NCBI RefSeq assembly: GCF_001659705.1
Contig: NZ_CP015971.1
Location: 1,426,001 to 1,490,000, forward strand
Reading direction: 5' to 3'
Source: Arachidicoccus sp. BS20
GTDB lineage: Bacteria > Bacteroidota > Bacteroidia > Chitinophagales > Chitinophagaceae
Length of the DNA: 64,000 nt
Position numbers and translations under genes: made by a program. Every line of letters starts with the position of its first letter. The first letter of the stretch is position 1. Positions 17,822 through 27,002 of the stretch are shown here, one piece after another. The notes beneath the pieces are model-generated. The model searched no databases, was not told the DNA's origin, and was given only the letters and a program-made list of their open reading frames with translations.

Positions 17822-19237
17822 ATGGAAATATTGCATGTAACCGCAGAATGTTATCCTGTCGCAAAGGCAGGCGGACTGGGCGATGTAGCAGGTGCACTAC
17901 CCAAATATGAACAACATCACGGGCATAATGTAAAATTGATAATGCCTTATTACTCCACAAAATTTGTTCACGAAAGTGAATGGGAAACCGATTATACAGG
18001 CCGCACCAACCTTGGAGACTATTTTTTTAGTTATAAAATCCTGAAGGAGAAAACAAATAAGCTCGGTTTTACTTTATACCTCGTAGAAATTCATGGCTTG
18101 CTGGACAGACCAAAAATCTACGGTTACGACGACGATGCGCAACGCTTTATCGCCTTTCAGATTTGTGTAGCAAACTGGTTACGTCAATGGCATCACAAAC
18201 CGGGTATTGTTCATTGCCACGACTATCACGCCGGCTTGTTGCCTTTCATTTTCAAGTATTGCTATGATTACAATTCATTGAGTGATATACCAACCATTCT
18301 TACCATTCACAATGCAGAATACCAGGGTTGGCTGGACTGGAACAAAAGTGTATGGCTTCCCCGCTACGACCTGTGGAAAACCGGCTTACTCGAATGGAAT
18401 AATGTCATCAACCCATTAGCCTCCGGCATAAAAAATGCGTGGGCAGTTACAACTGTGAGCCCAAGCTATATGCGCGAACTTCGCCATAACAGCAATGGAC
18501 TGGAAGATTTATTTGAGTACGAAAAAGGCAAGTGTACCGGCATCTTGAACGGCATTGATACGGAACTGTGGAATCCAAAAACAGATACTTATATCGAAGC
18601 TAATTATGACATTGCCGGCGCCGCAAAAGGCAAACAGGCAAATAAAGAAGTCTTATGCAACGAGTTTGGGTTGAATATTGAAAAACCCTTGTTTATCTTC
18701 ATCGGAAGATTGGTGGGCGAAAAAGCCGCCGATGTTTTACCCGATGCCGTCAAAACTATTTTATGGGAAACACAACAAGCCGCAAACTTTCTCGTTCTTG
18801 GCAGTGGCGACCCTTTTGTTGAAGACCGTTTGGAAGAAATAAAGTACATTTATCCTGAAAGTTATAATTTTTACAAAGGCTACAACGAAAGGCTTAGTCA
18901 TCAAATGTATGCGGGTGCAGATTTCCTGTTAATGCCCAGCAGGGTCGAACCTTGCGGGCTAAACCAAATGTACTCGCTTCGTTACGGAACAATGCCTTTG
19001 GTTAGACGCACAGGCGGCTTGATTGACACCGTGATTGACATAGGCGATGCAGGTTACGGCATTTGCTTTAACCACGCAAATATCGAAGACATTAAACACG
19101 CAGTCAACAGAGCAATAGGAATTTATCAGTCAAAAAAAATGTTATACGCTTATCGTAAAAAGATGATGCAGATTGACAACAGCTGGGACAACACTGTAGA
19201 AAAATACATCGATTTATATCAACAATTCATTTCTTAA
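17822..19237 (+). CDS. glgA: Glycogen synthase (GT5)
   Basis: Transfers glucose from ADP-glucose (possibly UDP-glucose) to the growing glycogen chain. The 471-residue length fits bacterial GlgA. The N-terminal donor motif KAGGLGDV (residues 16-23), the acceptor-side stretch HCHDYHAGLLPF, HNAEYQGW, TTVSPSY, NGIDTELWNP, the second-domain FIGRLVGEKAAD and the donor block MPSRVEPCGLNQMYSLRYGTMP all match. GT5 retaining enzymes share a GT-B fold. It forms a two-gene unit with glgC (21-bp gap). A weak -7-like TACATTTA lies about 24 bp upstream of the ATG. Confidence 0.96.
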   Translation: MEILHVTAECYPVAKAGGLGDVAGALPKYEQHHGHNVKLIMPYYSTKFVHESEWETDYTGRTNLGDYFFSYKILKEKTNKLGFTLYLVEIHGLLDRPKIYGYDDDAQRFIAFQICVANWLRQWHHKPGIVHCHDYHAGLLPFIFKYCYDYNSLSDIPTILTIHNAEYQGWLDWNKSVWLPRYDLWKTGLLEWNNVINPLASGIKNAWAVTTVSPSYMRELRHNSNGLEDLFEYEKGKCTGILNGIDTELWNPKTDTYIEANYDIAGAAKGKQANKEVLCNEFGLNIEKPLFIFIGRLVGEKAADVLPDAVKTILWETQQAANFLVLGSGDPFVEDRLEEIKYIYPESYNFYKGYNERLSHQMYAGADFLLMPSRVEPCGLNQMYSLRYGTMPLVRRTGGLIDTVIDIGDAGYGICFNHANIEDIKHAVNRAIGIYQSKKMLYAYRKKMMQIDNSWDNTVEKYIDLYQQFIS

Positions 19238-19258
19238 AATCTATAAAACAACAGAACT

Positions 19259-20551
19259 ATGAGCTTCATGTCAGACAATGTCGTTTCGATTATCTTAGGC
19301 GGCGGCGCAGGCACAAGACTTTATCCACTTACGGCAACACGTTCCAAACCGGCAGTACCTATTGCAGGAAAATACCGCTTGGTCGATATTCCCATAAGCA
19401 ATTGCCTCAATTCGGATATTCAACGGATGTATGTGCTCACACAATTCAATTCCGCATCATTAAACAAGCACATCAAAAACACTTACCAGTTCAATGCGTT
19501 CAGTAAAGGTTTTGTAGATATTCTTGCAGCAGAGCAGACGCCGGAAAGCAAAGAATGGTTTCAAGGTACAGCCGATGCTGTACGTCAATCGCTGAAGTAT
19601 TTGTCCACTTTAGATTATGAGTATATTCTCATTCTCAGCGGCGACCAACTTTACCAAATGGACTTTAAAGATATGCTTGACAAGCACATCAACAGCGGTG
19701 CAGAGATTTCCATTGCCACCATTCCCGTGAACGCTAAAGACGCTACCGATTTCGGGATAATGAAAACCAACGAAGAGCAGCACATTACTTCGTTTATAGA
19801 GAAACCGTCTTCCGACTTACTGCCGCAATGGACAAGCGATACAGGCGAAGCTATGCACGCACAGGGGCGCGACTTTATGGCATCGATGGGCATTTATGTT
19901 TTCAACAAAAATGTGATGAAAGATTTACTGCTAAAGATTCATCCCGAAGCAACAGATTTTGCAAAAGAAATTATCCCGTCTGCAATCGGGAAATATAAAG
20001 TAAGCAGCTATCAGTACGAAGGCTACTGGACAGACATCGGCAATATTTATTCTTTCTTTGAAGCAAACCTGGATTTAACCAAAGACATTCCTTCCATTGA
20101 TTTATACGATGCAGACAAAGCTATTTACACACGGGCGAGAATGCTGCCTGCCGCCAAGCTCAATTCCGGGTGTGTACAATCTTCCATCATCGCGGAAGGA
20201 AGCATTATACTATGTGAAAGTGTCGAAAGATGTGTAGTCGGCATCCGTGCCCGCATAGGATTTGGGACAAAAATTAAATCGACCTACATCATGGGCAACG
20301 ATTATTATGAAACTCTTGCACGCATCAATGAACAAAAAAGCAAAGGTATTCCGCTACTCGGCATCGGCGAAAATTGTGTGATTGAGAATGCCATTATTGA
20401 CAAAAATGTGCACATAGGAAATAACGTAACTATTGTCGGCGGCGCTACTTTACCCAATCAGGATACAGAATTATACACTGTTAAAGACGGTATTGTAGTG
20501 GTAAAAAAGAATGTGTACATCCACGACGGATTTACTTTGATGGCGGAATAG
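19259..20551 (+). CDS. glgC: Glucose-1-phosphate adenylyltransferase
   Basis: Makes ADP-glucose from ATP and glucose-1-phosphate, the committed step of bacterial glycogen synthesis, feeding GlgA encoded just upstream. The 430-residue protein has the nucleotide loop LGGGAGTRLYPLT, KPAVPIAGKYRLVDIPISNC, FQGTADAVRQSL, LSGDQLYQMD, FIEKP and GYWTDIGNIYSFFEANLDL, followed by a left-handed beta-helix end. Two in-frame ATG codons (19259 and 19268) are both plausible starts. It ends before a strong bidirectional terminator. Confidence 0.96.
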   Translation: MSFMSDNVVSIILGGGAGTRLYPLTATRSKPAVPIAGKYRLVDIPISNCLNSDIQRMYVLTQFNSASLNKHIKNTYQFNAFSKGFVDILAAEQTPESKEWFQGTADAVRQSLKYLSTLDYEYILILSGDQLYQMDFKDMLDKHINSGAEISIATIPVNAKDATDFGIMKTNEEQHITSFIEKPSSDLLPQWTSDTGEAMHAQGRDFMASMGIYVFNKNVMKDLLLKIHPEATDFAKEIIPSAIGKYKVSSYQYEGYWTDIGNIYSFFEANLDLTKDIPSIDLYDADKAIYTRARMLPAAKLNSGCVQSSIIAEGSIILCESVERCVVGIRARIGFGTKIKSTYIMGNDYYETLARINEQKSKGIPLLGIGENCVIENAIIDKNVHIGNNVTIVGGATLPNQDTELYTVKDGIVVVKKNVYIHDGFTLMAE

Positions 20552-20608
20552 TATCAATTCTATTGTACTTGCATTTGTATATGTTCAAGAGTATAATACC
20601 AATCAAAT

Positions 20609-20651
20609 CTTTAATAATAAAAGCCCGGTTTACGGGCTTTTATTATTAAAG
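20609..20651. terminator. Bidirectional terminator between glgC and the MutS-like gene
   Basis: A perfect 19-bp stem (20609-20627 with 20633-20651) around the loop GTTTA. The GC core AAGCCCG/CGGGCTT is flanked by A/T runs, so it works as a U-tract terminator in both directions. It separates two convergent operons. Confidence 0.9.
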
Positions 20652-20675
20652 ATTTATCTTTTGATTTTTTTATAT

Positions 20676-22001
20676 TCAACTTCCCAGCAATTCCAATATT
20701 CCTTCATTTTTTATAATCATCATTCCCTGACGGTCTTCGGTAATACCTTGCTGCATTTTGTATGTATAGCGCGGACGGTTGCCTTCCATTTCCGTAGGCA
20801 TATAGGCAAACTGTATATTTGGCGTGTCGCGCAAAGCTTCTCCTACTTCGATGATATGTGTAGATACGATAAACAAACATTCTTCGTATTCTGCAAAGGC
20901 TTCCGTTACCGCAAGCGTGCCGTCATAAGCGTCCTTCACATTGGTGCCTTTGAACAACTCATCGAACATCAGCAGCAGCCTCTGTCCGCTTGCGGCTGCT
21001 TCCGCAGCCTGCTTTACACGCACAACTTCCGCATAAAAATGACTGTAACCCAAATTGATATTATCCGCTACATTGATGGAACTATACAGACCTTCCCTTA
21101 CCGAGAACTTCATCTGCGTTGCCGCAACAGGAAAACCCATCTGTGCCAGGTAAAGATTAATGCCGACAGATTTCATTAAAGTAGATTTACCGGCCATATT
21201 GGCTCCCGTTAAAAACAATACATTATTTTTTCGGTTTAGCGATATGGCATTACCCACGGCATTATTGATACATGGATGATAAAGCCCTGCAGCTTCCAAC
21301 ATATTGTCCTGAGCCGGCAATGCCCGCGCATAGCTAAATCCTTTGTCGGCTGCCACACCGCCTACCGCGATATATACATCCAACTCGTAGATAAAAGCTA
21401 ATACTTCTTCCATTTCCTGACGGAGGCTGTTTTTTAGCAAGTGGTCATAATCAACCAGTGTCTTTACCGGAAGAGCCTTGTAAATATCTGTCTTGCGCAG
21501 CGCCGCCAACTTCCCCCCCGATAGAATGGAGTCTATATTTTTTATCTTCGGTTCGTAAACTCCTGCTGCAATTTCAGTGGACTGCATTGTTTGTAAGAAC
21601 CGGTAACATTTGTCCAGTGTTACAATCACGGATTGCAAGCCTTGTATCATTTTTTTGTAACGTTCGTCCCGGGCAAGCCATGAGAGCATTTTCTTGGTAA
21701 GGATATCTGTAAAAGAAAGCAGTTTGTTTTTACCTGTTCCCATATCAAGATAATCGCGCATTAAAATTAATTGCCGGACGTCGAACGGGAAACTAAGCCG
21801 GGCCAGTTCAAAAGAGCGAATAATGCTGCTCCGTTCATTGATAGCGGCGGCATCTTCCAGCGGGTGGTGGAACATATCATTCAGCAAACGCTCGCCGCCC
21901 GCTGTCTTTACCTTATTGAATAACCCGTACACCGAACCACTTTTAAATTTGCCCAACAGATTCAGTTCTTCCAGTGTCTGTTTGTCTGTATTAAAAACCA
22001 T
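20676..22001 (-). CDS. MutS-core ATPase (pair 2, distal gene)
   Basis: A 441-residue protein with a MutS core/lever region (residues 1-240, opening TDKQTLEELNLLGKF, SVYGLFNKVKTAGGERLL) and a domain V ATPase: P-loop TGANMAGKSTLMKS, Walker B LLLMFDELFKGTNVKDA (with the normal Asp-Glu) and the switch VSTHIIEVGEAL. It lacks the mismatch-reading domain I and the connector, so it cannot be a standard repair MutS. The closest look-alike is its tandem neighbour, and both are unlike pair 1 at 5.7-8.7 kb, which have Asn in Walker B. Last gene of a co-directional block after SusC/SusD and an ABC transporter. Function unknown. Confidence 0.85.
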   Translation of the reverse strand: MVFNTDKQTLEELNLLGKFKSGSVYGLFNKVKTAGGERLLNDMFHHPLEDAAAINERSSIIRSFELARLSFPFDVRQLILMRDYLDMGTGKNKLLSFTDILTKKMLSWLARDERYKKMIQGLQSVIVTLDKCYRFLQTMQSTEIAAGVYEPKIKNIDSILSGGKLAALRKTDIYKALPVKTLVDYDHLLKNSLRQEMEEVLAFIYELDVYIAVGGVAADKGFSYARALPAQDNMLEAAGLYHPCINNAVGNAISLNRKNNVLFLTGANMAGKSTLMKSVGINLYLAQMGFPVAATQMKFSVREGLYSSINVADNINLGYSHFYAEVVRVKQAAEAAASGQRLLLMFDELFKGTNVKDAYDGTLAVTEAFAEYEECLFIVSTHIIEVGEALRDTPNIQFAYMPTEMEGNRPRYTYKMQQGITEDRQGMMIIKNEGILELLGS

Positions 22002-22064
22002 CTTGAATGAGTTTGTAAATAATGAATTTGAAATAATTGAGTACGATGTTCACAGGTTTATTGT

Positions 22065-23369
22065 TTACTCTGCAACTCTTTTCTTTTTACCGTTTTTAAG
22101 TGTTTCTAATATGCCTTCGTTACGGATGATGAGCATACCGTGGCGGTCGTCGGTAATACCCTTTTCCAGTGTGTAGGTATATTCGGGCACATGCCCGTTC
22201 ATGCGCGTAGGCAGGTAACGGAAAAATACCGAGGGCTGCTTTTTAAGCTCTTCCCCAGCTTCCACAATATGCGAGGAAATGATGAACAGGCTGTTCTTCT
22301 TACCTGCAAAAGCGCCTGTTACGGCCACTGTGCCTTCCTGCGCATCTTTCACATTCGTACCGCGAAACAATTCGTCAAAGACTACAAATAAAGATTTGCC
22401 CTGATTAAGTTCCATCGCTACTTTTTTTACCCGCAACACTTCGTTGTAAAAATGGCTGGCGCCGATGCCCAAATTGTCCGGCAAATTAATCGTTGTATAA
22501 ATACCGTCCAGCACGGAAAATTCCATCGCTTTTGCAGCAACAGGAAAGCCTATGTGCGCTACGTACACCGCCGTGCTCACAGAGCGTAAAAAGGTGGACT
22601 TGCCTGCCATGTTCGCTCCGGTAAGAAAAACAACATTGCTGTCCGCACTCATGTCTATAGAATTAGCTACCGGATTTTTTAATTCCGGATGATACACGCC
22701 TTCAAGCCGCAAAATGCACTGTCCTTTTTCCAATGCTTTCGGAAAAACAAATTTCCGTTCCTTTGCCAGCGCAGCTATCGACAGATATACGTCTAAGTAA
22801 TAAATGTGCCTGAGCAACCGGTTTATCTTTTTATATTGCTGTTCTCTGAAAAGCGTATCATAAGCAGCAATTGCTGCATACGACGGTTTGCTCTTCGGGT
22901 TCTCTTTGAGAACGGGCAAAAAATCTGCATCTTCCACAAGAGTTTTAATCATATCCCTCTCTTTTGCGTACCCAGCAACACCGGCAATATCATTTTGCTC
23001 TATAAATATCTTAATACCTTGGATTAACTGTATGGTAGCTGTTACCCCCTGCTGTATTTCTTTCTCTCCTAATACTGACCGATGTGCTGCTGTGTTTGCC
23101 TGCTCATCTTTATCTGCGAGATATTTCTCCGTTGTATCAAACAAGGAAGCATTAAACGGGAAAGAAAGGGATTGTCCCGAAAAGTATGCGATAATGCCGG
23201 CGCGCCGGTTGATTTCCCCTTTATCCGAGAGCGGGTTCTCGAACATCTCTTTTAACACAGCTTCGCCACCGCGCGTATGTGTACGGTTATATAGCTCATA
23301 GATGCTGCTGCCGTTGCGATGGCTGAATATTCCTAAATCGTCTATCGTCTGTTTATCTGTTATGAACAC
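22065..23369 (-). CDS. MutS-core ATPase (pair 2, proximal gene)
   Basis: About 434 residues if started at the GTG at 23369 (VFITDKQTIDDLGIF), which aligns with the MVFNTDKQTLEELNLL start of its paralogue downstream. The frame is open to 23507, but that longer version overlaps the upstream permease gene by 67 bases. Domains: MutS-like lever region, then domain V ATPase with TGANMAGKSTFLRS, LFVVFDELFRGTNVKDA and FIISSHIVEAGEEL. The tail ends Lys-Lys-Lys-Arg. No domain I. The two pair-2 genes are 63 bp apart and clearly arose by duplication. Confidence 0.84.
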   Translation of the reverse strand: MFITDKQTIDDLGIFSHRNGSSIYELYNRTHTRGGEAVLKEMFENPLSDKGEINRRAGIIAYFSGQSLSFPFNASLFDTTEKYLADKDEQANTAAHRSVLGEKEIQQGVTATIQLIQGIKIFIEQNDIAGVAGYAKERDMIKTLVEDADFLPVLKENPKSKPSYAAIAAYDTLFREQQYKKINRLLRHIYYLDVYLSIAALAKERKFVFPKALEKGQCILRLEGVYHPELKNPVANSIDMSADSNVVFLTGANMAGKSTFLRSVSTAVYVAHIGFPVAAKAMEFSVLDGIYTTINLPDNLGIGASHFYNEVLRVKKVAMELNQGKSLFVVFDELFRGTNVKDAQEGTVAVTGAFAGKKNSLFIISSHIVEAGEELKKQPSVFFRYLPTRMNGHVPEYTYTLEKGITDDRHGMLIIRNEGILETLKNGKKKRVAE

Positions 23370-23440
23370 GAGTAATAAGTTATTAAGTGATACATTTTGC
23401 AATACACAACACGCGGAGATGGCATTCACACCATCGCCGT

Positions 23441-25894
23441 TTACTTTCTTTTCCTGCGAATCAATAATAATGAACCAAAAAGGAGCAATAATGCAGGAAG
23501 TACCCAAATATAAATAATCTTCAACACGCCCACGCCGTCGGTACTGATACGCACACGATTATCTTTTGAATCCGGACGGGAAGTATCTATCGGAAACTGC
23601 CCGTTGTCCAGCCAACTGAATAAGGCGGTCGCAAAATAAAAATTCGATACTCGAGGATTAGTTCGCAGCAATTCCAAATTGCCCATAAAATCTGCATCAC
23701 CACTGACAATGATACGCTGCTCTTTACCGTTAATTTTACGACTAAGCGCCAAAGCCGTGGTATATTTAACAGTTGTAACACCCAGTCGCTTTACAGTATC
23801 TACTTGTATTTTTTTTATCGCACCGGCAGTTTTGAGCGTACCAACGGAAGATGGAGATACCGACAAAGCCATACCACCACCACTTGCGGCAACAGCAATT
23901 AGCCCCGACGAATTTGTGTTATTCGTTGCACTGTCATTATCCACCAAGTCTAAATCGGGGTTACGGGCAAAGGTATTATATGCTTTACCCATCACCGTTT
24001 CCAATAACGGCTGCACGTTAAAACCTATTGTATCTACATACGTCAGTCCTGAAACACCGTTCATAGAAACAGGAAGTGTATCTATAGAGGGTTTTTCGAG
24101 AATTTTAGCAAAACTTATCGCTGTCTTTGTCATGTATGATTGTACCAATGAAGGCGGATAATCATCGCTTTTCTGTTTCAGCATACCGTTTATCATTTGG
24201 ACACCAAGCTGATGAATGACGGGATTAATAAAACTTTGCCTGCCGGGTTCTCCGGCAATGAGCAGATTTCCACCTTTAGCAATATATCGTTCTATTTTAT
24301 TAATAGCAGCAGGACTCAGCATAGTTATCGGATCTGCAATGACCAATGCAGTAATACTGTCCGGAATCGCTTGTATATCCAAATCCACAGTATCCACATC
24401 GAAGCCCTGGTTGATGAGCGCATAGCGGAAGGTTTTTTCGTAAGTCAGTGTCCTGTATGCCCTGTCGCCCTTTTTCTCCGTGCTGCGCTCACCATTGCCA
24501 GTTGCAAAAGCTATCGTCGGCATTTTAGCCTGTAACAACCTTTTGAAGGCTGCGGACACTTCAGTCTCACTTGGCCACTGCATCTGGTCATTAAACACCC
24601 TTAAAAAAGTGCTGTGTCCCCTGTATTTTAACTGCATCACAAAACGGTTCAGTTCCGGTTTAAGGTCAATCATCTGATGTATCTGCTCAGGTGTTTTAAA
24701 ATCCGATAAGCTAATATCCGATGCCTTGGCACGCTGCTCCACTATTTGCTGCATCGTTTTACCCTTATAAAAACTGAACATGTTATACCCGTTAGCGTAA
24801 GCACTATCATAATAACGCACATACCGGAATTTTATGTCCGGCTTGAATCTTAGATAAGGCTCCCACTTTGACAGATAACTATTACGTTCTTCCGGCTCTC
24901 CGAAATAATAATAATTATCCAGAAAGTTAGCATAAGCAGTTATTTCCAGTGTAGAATCGCCCAACTCATGAATAATTTTCTGGGCATTGGGTGTTAAGGT
25001 ATTGTCTTTATTAGCCGTAGTATCCAAGTAACCAATAAGGGCAGGGCGAGAACTAAGATAGCCGATAGCCAATACAGAAACAATAATTACCGCATAGCGG
25101 GCTATTTTTACGGACAGCGGCTTTGATTCTCTGCTGCCTTTAAGTTTAAAGATGGTAAAACCAAGGAACATGCACACTATAATAATAAAGTATATCACAT
25201 CTTTTGTGGTAATCAGCCCCTGAAGCATATGCTGCGTACGACCATTAAGCGAAAGAAAATAGGTCAAATCCCTGATAAAATCAATACCTTGCCAAAGCCT
25301 GCCGATATAACTAAGAATGCCGATGATAATAAAAGTACCGATGGCTGCCACTACCTGGTAACTGGTCAGTGATGACATAAACAAACCGATAGCTGAATAA
25401 GCACATAACAGAAGAAAGAAACCCAAAACAGCTGACCAAAGCAGCCCTGCATCCGCAGATTTAATATTGAATATTCCTGATACCATAAAAATACTTACCA
25501 CCGCTACCAATACCAGGCTGTATATCATCATAGCCATATACTTACCAAGAACTATCTCTCTTACCTTTACCGGAGAAGAATATAACAAACTTATCGTACC
25601 GCCGTTAATTTCCCGGCTGATAAGTCCCATTGTCAGCAAGGGAATATATAGGTACAGGTTCTGCATTACATTGGAAAATAAACCTCCCCAAGGACTGTCA
25701 AATATTTGAAATGTTAACCGGGTCATATATTGCAGGCTTATACCACCCATCTCTTGTTCCGTAGCATAAGAATGCAGCATATTGGTATATGTCAATGCAC
25801 ACTGTACTAAAAAGGCAATGGTTAAGAACCATGCAATAGGAGAATAAAACAGATTGCGGAGTTCCGTTCGCGCTATTTTGAATATAAGTTTCAT
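23441..25894 (-). CDS. Fused ABC-2 permease / GldG-like protein
   Basis: An 817-residue fusion. Residues 1-240 are an ABC-2 permease with six membrane helices, like GldF (LFYSPIAWFLTIAFLVQ, SREINGGTISLLYSSPV, GKYMAMMIYSL). After two further helices at about 245-300, a large soluble region resembles GldG/ABC_transp_aux (LTPNAQKIIHEL, DNYYYFGEPEERN, ALVIADPITMLSPAAINKIERYI, GGNLLIAGEPG). It ends with a membrane helix and Arg-Arg-Lys-Arg-Lys. GldF and GldG are separate in gliding bacteria; here one chain should do both jobs. Partner of the ATPase gene 82 bp upstream. The exported or imported substrate is unknown. Confidence 0.86.
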   Translation of the reverse strand: MKLIFKIARTELRNLFYSPIAWFLTIAFLVQCALTYTNMLHSYATEQEMGGISLQYMTRLTFQIFDSPWGGLFSNVMQNLYLYIPLLTMGLISREINGGTISLLYSSPVKVREIVLGKYMAMMIYSLVLVAVVSIFMVSGIFNIKSADAGLLWSAVLGFFLLLCAYSAIGLFMSSLTSYQVVAAIGTFIIIGILSYIGRLWQGIDFIRDLTYFLSLNGRTQHMLQGLITTKDVIYFIIIVCMFLGFTIFKLKGSRESKPLSVKIARYAVIIVSVLAIGYLSSRPALIGYLDTTANKDNTLTPNAQKIIHELGDSTLEITAYANFLDNYYYFGEPEERNSYLSKWEPYLRFKPDIKFRYVRYYDSAYANGYNMFSFYKGKTMQQIVEQRAKASDISLSDFKTPEQIHQMIDLKPELNRFVMQLKYRGHSTFLRVFNDQMQWPSETEVSAAFKRLLQAKMPTIAFATGNGERSTEKKGDRAYRTLTYEKTFRYALINQGFDVDTVDLDIQAIPDSITALVIADPITMLSPAAINKIERYIAKGGNLLIAGEPGRQSFINPVIHQLGVQMINGMLKQKSDDYPPSLVQSYMTKTAISFAKILEKPSIDTLPVSMNGVSGLTYVDTIGFNVQPLLETVMGKAYNTFARNPDLDLVDNDSATNNTNSSGLIAVAASGGGMALSVSPSSVGTLKTAGAIKKIQVDTVKRLGVTTVKYTTALALSRKINGKEQRIIVSGDADFMGNLELLRTNPRVSNFYFATALFSWLDNGQFPIDTSRPDSKDNRVRISTDGVGVLKIIYIWVLPALLLLFGSLLLIRRKRK

Positions 25895-25976
25895 TTTGTA
25901 TTTTTTATTATTTTCTGAGAACAGATGAAATTCTTTGTTGTTATTGGACTATATATTTTCAATTTTATTATCTTTT

Positions 25977-26909
25977 TTATTTTGTTGAAAAGGAAGACAA
26001 TTGCTTGAAAATTTCATCGAGTGCCGTTTTGTCGAGACTTATTTCCCGCAGATGCCACCCGTTTTGAACACTCGCTTCAATAATCCTTTCGGTTATTTCC
26101 CCATCGCCTGTGAAGTACAGCCGCAATTGCTTTTCGGTCAGGAAGTCCACTTTATCAATGCCGCTTATTTCCAGCAATTGTGCTTCCGAAGGCGGGTTTT
26201 CCATTCTGACTAATACACTATGTGGCTCCACATAATTATTAAATGCATCCATCGTGTCGGAAAATACAATCCTGCCTTGTTCAATCATCTTGATTTCCTT
26301 ACATAAGAGTTGTATCTCTGTCAGTATATGAGAAGAGAAAATGACCGCATGCTCTTTAGCAATATCTTTAATCAACGCTCTTACTTCAATAATCTGGTTC
26401 GGGTCAAGTCCGTTGGTCGGTTCGTCCAATACCACCAATTTAGGTTTGTGGATAATTGCCTGTGCAATACCCACGCGCTGGCGGTACCCGCCGGAGAGAT
26501 TTTTAATTAGCCGGCTGCTGTAATGCGTAATGCCGCACCTTTCTTTAGCTTCTTCCAGTGCCGGCTTGATTTTATCTTTGTCCATTTTTCGAAGATCTGC
26601 CGTGTAGGTGAGGTATTCATCTACGGTCAGGTCTGTATATAACGGCGGGTTCTGCGGCAGGAAGCCGATGATTTTTTTGGCTTCTTCCGGTGCTTCACGG
26701 GTATTGATGCCGTTAATGAAGACATTGCCTTCTGTCTGGTTGAGTACACCGCACACAATGTTCATAGTGGTGGACTTGCCGGCTCCGTTGGAGCCTAACA
26801 ACCCCACAATGCCCGTATTGTCTATCTCCATATTAATATCCCGTATCGCCCAGTGCGTTCCACTGTAACGGTGGGATAAATTCTTAATACTCAAAATTGA
26901 ATTTTCCAT
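25977..26909 (-). CDS. ABC transporter ATP-binding protein (GldA-like)
   Basis: A 310-residue ABC ATPase. Walker A GLLGSNGAGKSTTM (about residues 36-49), Q-loop GFLPQNPPLY, signature NLSGGYRQRVGIA, Walker B KLVVLDEPTNGLDP, and H-loop FSSHILTE are all intact. The 80-residue C-terminal extension (RMENPPSEAQLLEIS...) is typical of GldA/CcmA-like exporters. It should energise the permease encoded next. The gene starts 93 bp after the SusD stop on the same strand, so it may share the SusC/SusD transcript. Confidence 0.93.
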   Translation of the reverse strand: MENSILSIKNLSHRYSGTHWAIRDINMEIDNTGIVGLLGSNGAGKSTTMNIVCGVLNQTEGNVFINGINTREAPEEAKKIIGFLPQNPPLYTDLTVDEYLTYTADLRKMDKDKIKPALEEAKERCGITHYSSRLIKNLSGGYRQRVGIAQAIIHKPKLVVLDEPTNGLDPNQIIEVRALIKDIAKEHAVIFSSHILTEIQLLCKEIKMIEQGRIVFSDTMDAFNNYVEPHSVLVRMENPPSEAQLLEISGIDKVDFLTEKQLRLYFTGDGEITERIIEASVQNGWHLREISLDKTALDEIFKQLSSFSTK

Positions 26910-27002
26910 ATTTAATTTTATTAAAATAAAAGCTTTATTCTATATATGCATCTTACCAGGAAGTTGTGATTTAAAATACCGTTACTATCAGAAATGTATT
27001 GG

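Noticed and set aside
23370-23507. Long N-terminus for the proximal pair-2 MutS-like gene
   Set aside because: It overlaps the permease gene by 67 bases and has no counterpart in the paralogue; the GTG at 23369 aligns with it.
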